64,000 nucleotides of DNA from Microbacterium oxydans. Its GTDB lineage: Bacteria > Actinomycetota > Actinomycetes > Actinomycetales > Microbacteriaceae. Where the stretch lies: positions 496,001 through 560,000 of the forward strand of contig NZ_JYIW01000026.1 in the NCBI RefSeq assembly GCF_000956525.1, read 5' to 3'. Shown here piece by piece: positions 60,344 through 64,000 of the stretch. The notes below the pieces were generated by a model. That model made no database searches. It had not been told where the DNA came from and worked only from the letters and a program-made list of their open reading frames with translations. The stretch's first letter is position 1, and each line of letters starts with the position of its first letter. The translations under genes were made by a program, and so were the position numbers.

Positions 60344-62001
60344 CGAATGCGCCCCTGTCCACGGATGTCCTGGTCATCGGATGGGGGCTGGCGGGTCTCG
60401 TCGCCGCCGTCGAAGCGCTGGACGCCGGGAAACGTGTCGTGGTGATCGACCAGGAGCCGCGGACGAACCTCGGCGGCCAGGCGTGGTGGTCGTTCGGAGG
60501 ACTGTTCTTCGTCGACTCGCCAGAGCAGCGACGCATGGGCATCCGCGACTCGATCGAGCTCGCGACCGAGGACTGGTTCGGCAACGCCGGCTTCGACCGG
60601 CCGGAGGACGAGTGGCCGCGCCGATGGGCAGAGGCGTATCTGCAGTTCGCCGCCGGCGAGAAGCGATCGTGGCTGCGCGAGCGCGGCGTCGGATTCTTCC
60701 CGGTCGTCGGGTGGGCGGAGCGCGGCGGCTACGGCGCGATCGGTCCCGGCAACTCCGTTCCGCGCTTCCACATCACGTGGGGCACGGGTCCCGGCATCGT
60801 CGCCCCGTTCGCTGCGGCTCTGGAACAGGCTGAGCGGGAGGGACGGGCGACCATCCTCCCCAGGCATCGCGTCGAAGCCCTGGTCACCACGGACGGTGTC
60901 GTCATTGGTGCACGCGGCCGGGTGCTCGTGTCGAGCGGCGCTCCGCGAGGCGTCGAGTCGTCGCGCGAGGCCATGGGTGAGTTCGAGATCACCGCGTCCG
61001 CCACCATCGTCGCCTCCGGCGGAATCGGCGGCAACCACGAACTCGTCCGAGCCACCTGGCCAGAGCGCCTCGGCACGCCTCCGACACACATGCTGACCGG
61101 TGTCCCCGCGTACGTGGACGGCTCGATGCAGTCGGTCAGCGCGGAGGCCGGCGCACGGCTGATCAACGGCGATCGCATGTGGCATTACGTCGAAGGCATC
61201 ACCAACTGGGATCCGGTCTGGCCCTCCCACGGCATCCGCATCCTGCCAGGACCATCATCGCTGTGGCTCGATGCGACGGGCAAGCGGCTTCCGGGCCCCC
61301 TGTTCCCGGGTTTCGACACGCTCGGAACGCTCGCGCATTTGCGTGCCACAGGTCACGACCACTCCTGGTTCGTCACCTCGCGGCAGATCGTCGAGAAGGA
61401 GTTCGCCCTCTCCGGCAGCGAGCAGAACCCCGATCTGACCGGCAAGGACGTCGGACTGCTGTTGAAGTCGCGCCTCGCGAAGGGACCGACCGGACCGGTG
61501 CAGTCGTTCCTCGACGAAGGTGAGGACTTCATCGTCGAGAACGACCTCGAATCGCTGCTCGAACAGATGCAGCGGCATCCGGGCGGCGAACTCCTCGACA
61601 TCGACAACGTGCGCCGCGAGGTCGTCGCACGCGACCGGGAGATGGACAACGACTTCACGAAGGACGCCCAGATCAGCATGCTGCGCTCCATGCGCAGCTA
61701 TCGCGGAGACAAGCTGATCCGCACCGCTCCCCCGCACCGCCTGCAGGACCCGGCGGCCGGTCCGCTGGTCGCCGTGAAGCTGCACGTCCTGACCCGCAAA
61801 TCGCTCGGCGGCATCAACACCGACCTCGACGGCCGCGCTTTGGCTGCGGACGGCACGCCGATCCCTGGGTTGTATGCGGCGGGCGAGGCGAGCGGTTTCG
61901 GTGGTGGCGGCGTGCACGGCTACCGAGCGCTGGAGGGCACCTTCCTCGGCGGGTGCCTGTTCTCCGGGCGCCAGGCCGGGCGCGCGGCGGCAGCGGGCTG
62001 A
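60340..62001 (+). CDS. FAD-binding dehydrogenase (KstD/fumarate reductase-like)
   Basis: The 553-residue protein has an N-terminal Rossmann [19 protein letters not shown] near 15, an acidic Glu-region [12 protein letters not shown], and C-terminal [20 protein letters not shown] near 510 followed by [12 protein letters not shown], as in the FAD_binding_2 family. Relatives are named FAD-binding dehydrogenase and are distantly similar to 3-ketosteroid delta1-dehydrogenases. The substrate is unknown. A GGAG site with ATGA overlap couples it to the haemoglobin gene. Confidence 0.9.
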   Translation: MTNAPLSTDVLVIGWGLAGLVAAVEALDAGKRVVVIDQEPRTNLGGQAWWSFGGLFFVDSPEQRRMGIRDSIELATEDWFGNAGFDRPEDEWPRRWAEAYLQFAAGEKRSWLRERGVGFFPVVGWAERGGYGAIGPGNSVPRFHITWGTGPGIVAPFAAALEQAEREGRATILPRHRVEALVTTDGVVIGARGRVLVSSGAPRGVESSREAMGEFEITASATIVASGGIGGNHELVRATWPERLGTPPTHMLTGVPAYVDGSMQSVSAEAGARLINGDRMWHYVEGITNWDPVWPSHGIRILPGPSSLWLDATGKRLPGPLFPGFDTLGTLAHLRATGHDHSWFVTSRQIVEKEFALSGSEQNPDLTGKDVGLLLKSRLAKGPTGPVQSFLDEGEDFIVENDLESLLEQMQRHPGGELLDIDNVRREVVARDREMDNDFTKDAQISMLRSMRSYRGDKLIRTAPPHRLQDPAAGPLVAVKLHVLTRKSLGGINTDLDGRALAADGTPIPGLYAAGEASGFGGGGVHGYRALEGTFLGGCLFSGRQAGRAAAAG

Positions 62002-62005
62002 TCCG

Positions 62006-62671
62006 CTAGTCGGCGGATCCGGTGCCGCGCACCGCGGTGAGGCCGGAGGCGACGGGGCCACGCGACAGCACATGGCCGCGTCGGAACGCCAAACGCGTCC
62101 ATCGTCCGGACTGCGTCACCGGCACCTGTTCTTCGCCGGAGATGAACCCGAGCGCGTCGGCGGCGAAGGCGACGCCCCGGGGAAGCCCGGCGAGGTCCTC
62201 ATCGGGCTCGCCCCAGATCGCGGCCCGAAGCGCGCGGACGGCCTCTTCTCCTGCCCCGGGTGTTGCACCGTGTGCGACAGCAGAGATGCCCCACTGCGCG
62301 CGCTGGGCGATCGTGGATGCCGGCAGCGCGGTGACGGACACCCAGTCGGAACGCGGCGGCGCGATGCCCGCCCAGGACGGCGACAGGCCGGTGTCGGGCA
62401 GGGCGAGACTGCGGTCATCCGCACCTGTGCCGAGCTCGGCCACGACGATGTCGCATTGGAGCTCCGGGTCGGCGTGCACGATCCGCATCGCGAGGATGGT
62501 CGGCGTCTGGTCGAACAGCCCGTGCGGGGCGAGCGCAGCGGTGCTGAGCGCGAGCACCCCGTTGGCCGCCTGCAATCGCACGCCCTCGTCGCCGATCCGC
62601 GACGCCCTCCCGACGAAGGTCAGGACGTCTTTGGACGTCTCGGCATCGGCGAGCAGAAGCTGGTGGGGCAC
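62006..62671 (-). CDS. conserved actinobacterial protein, unknown function
   Basis: The 221-residue protein starts at a GTG (MPHQLLLADAETSKDVLTFV) and is rich in short strands and loops; WAGIAPPRSDWVSVTALP, and AIWGEPDEDLAGLPRGVAFA are the most conserved-looking blocks. There is no signal peptide, membrane helix or recognised catalytic motif. It is divergent from tesB, and the same neighbour pair occurs in related actinobacteria as far as I can recall. TAGTTT lies 7 nt before the GTG. I would not name a function. Confidence 0.75.
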   Translation of the reverse strand: MPHQLLLADAETSKDVLTFVGRASRIGDEGVRLQAANGVLALSTAALAPHGLFDQTPTILAMRIVHADPELQCDIVVAELGTGADDRSLALPDTGLSPSWAGIAPPRSDWVSVTALPASTIAQRAQWGISAVAHGATPGAGEEAVRALRAAIWGEPDEDLAGLPRGVAFAADALGFISGEEQVPVTQSGRWTRLAFRRGHVLSRGPVASGLTAVRGTGSAD

Positions 62672-62677
62672 GCGTTC

Positions 62678-62684
62678 TAAACTA
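62678..62684. promoter_or_regulatory. overlapping divergent -10 boxes
   Basis: The 7-bp string TAAACTA reads TAAACT (62678-62683) on the plus strand, toward tesB, and TAGTTT (62684-62679) on the minus strand, 7 nt before the GTG at 62671. Both fit TANNNT, so a single AT-rich site may serve both genes. Confidence 0.4.
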
Positions 62685-62721
62685 TCAACCGTGCCGTACC
62701 TGCGGTCGCGGAAGGGATGAC

Positions 62722-63609
62722 ATGAGCGCCGAGAACCACGCGGCTCGAACCGTCGAGCAGCTGCTCGACGTTCTCGATCTCGACACGACGCAGGCTCGCA
62801 CGACGGAGGACATCTTCACCGGCGCCTCGCATCCGATGCCGAGTGGACGCATCTACGGCGGTCAGGTGCTGGCACAGAGCCTGATCGCGGCGGAGCGGAC
62901 ACTGCCGGAGGATCGACCGGTGCATTCGATGCACGGCTATTTCCTTCGTGCTGGAGACGCCACGCAGGGCATCACGATCGCAGTCGACCGCATCCACGAC
63001 GGCCGCTCGTTCTCGACCCGGCGTTCGCAGGCGTATCAGAACGGCGTGCCGATCTTCTCGATGATCGCCTCCTTCCAGGATGAGGACCCCGGCGTCGAGC
63101 ACGCGGAGGCGATGCCCAGTGGCATCCCGGACCCTGAGACCCTCGTTCCGGATGAGGATCGCGTTGACGGGCTGCCTGCGGGGACGACCCGGATGCTGAG
63201 CGAGCGCGCTGCCGACATCCGGCATATCGATCACCCGCTGTATCTGCCGAGCCCGGACGAGAAAGTCCCGCGCCAGGGCGTGTGGATGCGGATGCGCGCA
63301 CCGATGCCCGACGATCCTCGGCTGCACCGCGCGGCGCTCGCCTACCTGAGCGACATGACGATCCAGGAGTCGATTCTGCGCGCACACGGCGTGTTCTGGG
63401 CGCTGCCGGGGCTGAAGGTCGCGAGCCTGGACCACGCGATGTGGTGGCATCGGCCCGCGCGGGTCGACGAGTGGCTGCTGTACGTGCAGGAATCCCCGAA
63501 CGCGCGCGGTGGTCGCGGACTCGCCACCGGACGCATCTACGCGCGCGACGGCGCCCTGGTGGCGAGCGTCGCCCAGGAGATCATGATCCGGGTTCCGGCG
63601 CGCGACTGA
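62722..63609 (+). CDS. tesB: acyl-CoA thioesterase II
   Basis: The 295-residue protein has the double hot-dog TesB fold: RIYGGQVLAQSLIAAERTL near 45, HSMHGYFLRAGDATQGI near 75, GRSFSTRRSQAYQNG near 95, and the C-terminal ASLDHAMWWHRPARVDEWLL with the catalytic Asp near 233 and GRGLATGRIYARDGALVASV. It hydrolyses medium/long-chain acyl-CoA to fatty acid and CoA. AAGGGA 7 nt upstream serves as ribosome binding site. Confidence 0.94.
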   Translation: MSAENHAARTVEQLLDVLDLDTTQARTTEDIFTGASHPMPSGRIYGGQVLAQSLIAAERTLPEDRPVHSMHGYFLRAGDATQGITIAVDRIHDGRSFSTRRSQAYQNGVPIFSMIASFQDEDPGVEHAEAMPSGIPDPETLVPDEDRVDGLPAGTTRMLSERAADIRHIDHPLYLPSPDEKVPRQGVWMRMRAPMPDDPRLHRAALAYLSDMTIQESILRAHGVFWALPGLKVASLDHAMWWHRPARVDEWLLYVQESPNARGGRGLATGRIYARDGALVASVAQEIMIRVPARD

Positions 63610-63618
63610 GCGGAGCGT

Positions 63619-63640
63619 GCTGAGATCGCGCCGCCTCAGC
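63619..63640. terminator. hairpin between convergent thioesterase genes
   Basis: GCTGAG (63619-63624) pairs with CTCAGC (63635-63640); outside it a GAGC/GCTC pair can extend the stem. It lies between the tesB stop and the partial thioesterase gene. Confidence 0.4.
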
Positions 63641-63648
63641 GGTGTGCT

Positions 63649-64000
63649 CTAGCGGTGGGCGTATTCGATCGAGGGGCCCACGAAGGGCTCCCACGCGTCG
63701 CGCATCTCCTGCGTCAACCGCGTCGGGCGGCCGGATGCCGCGTCGACCAGCACGATCACCGCTGTCGACCGCGCGTAGATCTGGCGCGGTTCGGCCGTCG
63801 GATCGTTGTGCACCTCATAGCAGACCTCGACACTGGAGCCGCCGAGCTTGCCGAACCACATCTGCACTTCCAGCGGGCGCCGCTGATACGGCACCGGCGC
63901 GAGATACTCGATCTCCTGCCTGGCGATGAGGGTCAGGATGCCCTCGTCGAGTCCCGAATCGAGGACTGCGGTCGACGGCGCGACCTCACCTGGGCCGGCC
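63649..64000 (-). CDS. acyl-CoA thioesterase (hot-dog, YbgC/FadM-like), 5'-partial
   Basis: The frame is open from the right window edge to the stop at 63649, at least 116 residues, and contains VLDSGLDEGILTLIARQEIE, then VPYQRRPLEVQMWFGKLGGS and SVEVCYEVHNDPTAEPRQIY with ARSTAVIVLVDAASGRPTRL. This is the second half of a 4HBT thioesterase with the beta-strand block that follows the catalytic loop. The start lies past the window. It sits next to tesB but convergent, so the two are separately transcribed. Confidence 0.8.
   Translation of the reverse strand, partial: AGPGEVAPSTAVLDSGLDEGILTLIARQEIEYLAPVPYQRRPLEVQMWFGKLGGSSVEVCYEVHNDPTAEPRQIYARSTAVIVLVDAASGRPTRLTQEMRDAWEPFVGPSIEYAHR

Overview
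The window looks like chromosomal DNA of a high-GC actinobacterium, most likely a Microbacteriaceae member close to Microbacterium. The grounds are the very high GC content, many GTG starts, RbpA, the PafB-PafC-TatA-TatC-HelY gene order, a coproporphyrin-type ferrochelatase with a C-terminal Cys motif, and a short DUF7882-type protein typical of that family. I see no prophage, integrase, insertion sequence, CRISPR array or rRNA operon. Most of it is vertically inherited core genome, with short accessory stretches at about 0.1-4.2 kb and 27.8-28.1 kb.

Layout. 0-8 kb: a frameshifted MFS transporter, a cupin, a methyltransferase, an overlapping secreted-protein/lipoprotein pair of unknown role, a UvrA-like ATPase without the UvrB-binding domain, an AraC/VOC pair and an HdeD-like membrane protein. 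8-13.4 kb: an atypical SDR, an NfeD/SPFH/glycerophosphodiesterase operon, rbpA, and a TetR-quinone reductase pair with a clear operator. 13.4-23.2 kb: one long minus-strand gene train, HAD phosphatase, trmI, FKBP-fold lipoprotein, pafB, pafC, tatA, tatC, helY, lnt, mostly joined by ATGA/GTGA overlaps. In mycobacteria the Pup-proteasome genes sit inside this neighbourhood; here they are missing. 23-33 kb: PAC2 protein, uppP, M20 peptidase, tRNA-Leu, VIT-type transporter, a 20-bp tandem repeat, a helicase, SGNH hydrolase, TrmH methyltransferase, sirtuin and a histidine phosphatase.

33-44 kb is a branched-chain amino acid (leucine) catabolic block. One operon encodes a biotin-dependent acyl-CoA carboxylase (carboxyltransferase and biotin carboxylase/carrier subunits), an acyl-CoA dehydrogenase, a MaoC-type hydratase and a CitE-like lyase. 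A divergent TetR gene has a perfect operator in the shared intergenic region. Next to it lies a three-gene branched-chain 2-oxoacid dehydrogenase operon (E1alpha, E1beta, E2; no E3), divergent from an Lrp/AsnC regulator. Oxoacid dehydrogenase, acyl-CoA dehydrogenase, carboxylase, hydratase and lyase together give a nearly complete route from the oxoacid of leucine to acetyl-CoA units.

44-64 kb holds housekeeping and envelope genes: exonuclease, YihY membrane protein, AraC regulator, M23 peptidase with a Tat-like leader, a CAU tRNA, gamma carbonic anhydrase, dps, amidohydrolase, PaiB, Nei glycosylase, rpiB, ferrochelatase, aminopeptidase N, an overlapping MscS/truncated haemoglobin/FAD dehydrogenase operon, tesB and a second, partial, thioesterase. 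A recurring theme is a TANNNT -10 box placed 6-8 nt before an ATG or GTG at about a dozen genes, which points to widespread leaderless transcription.
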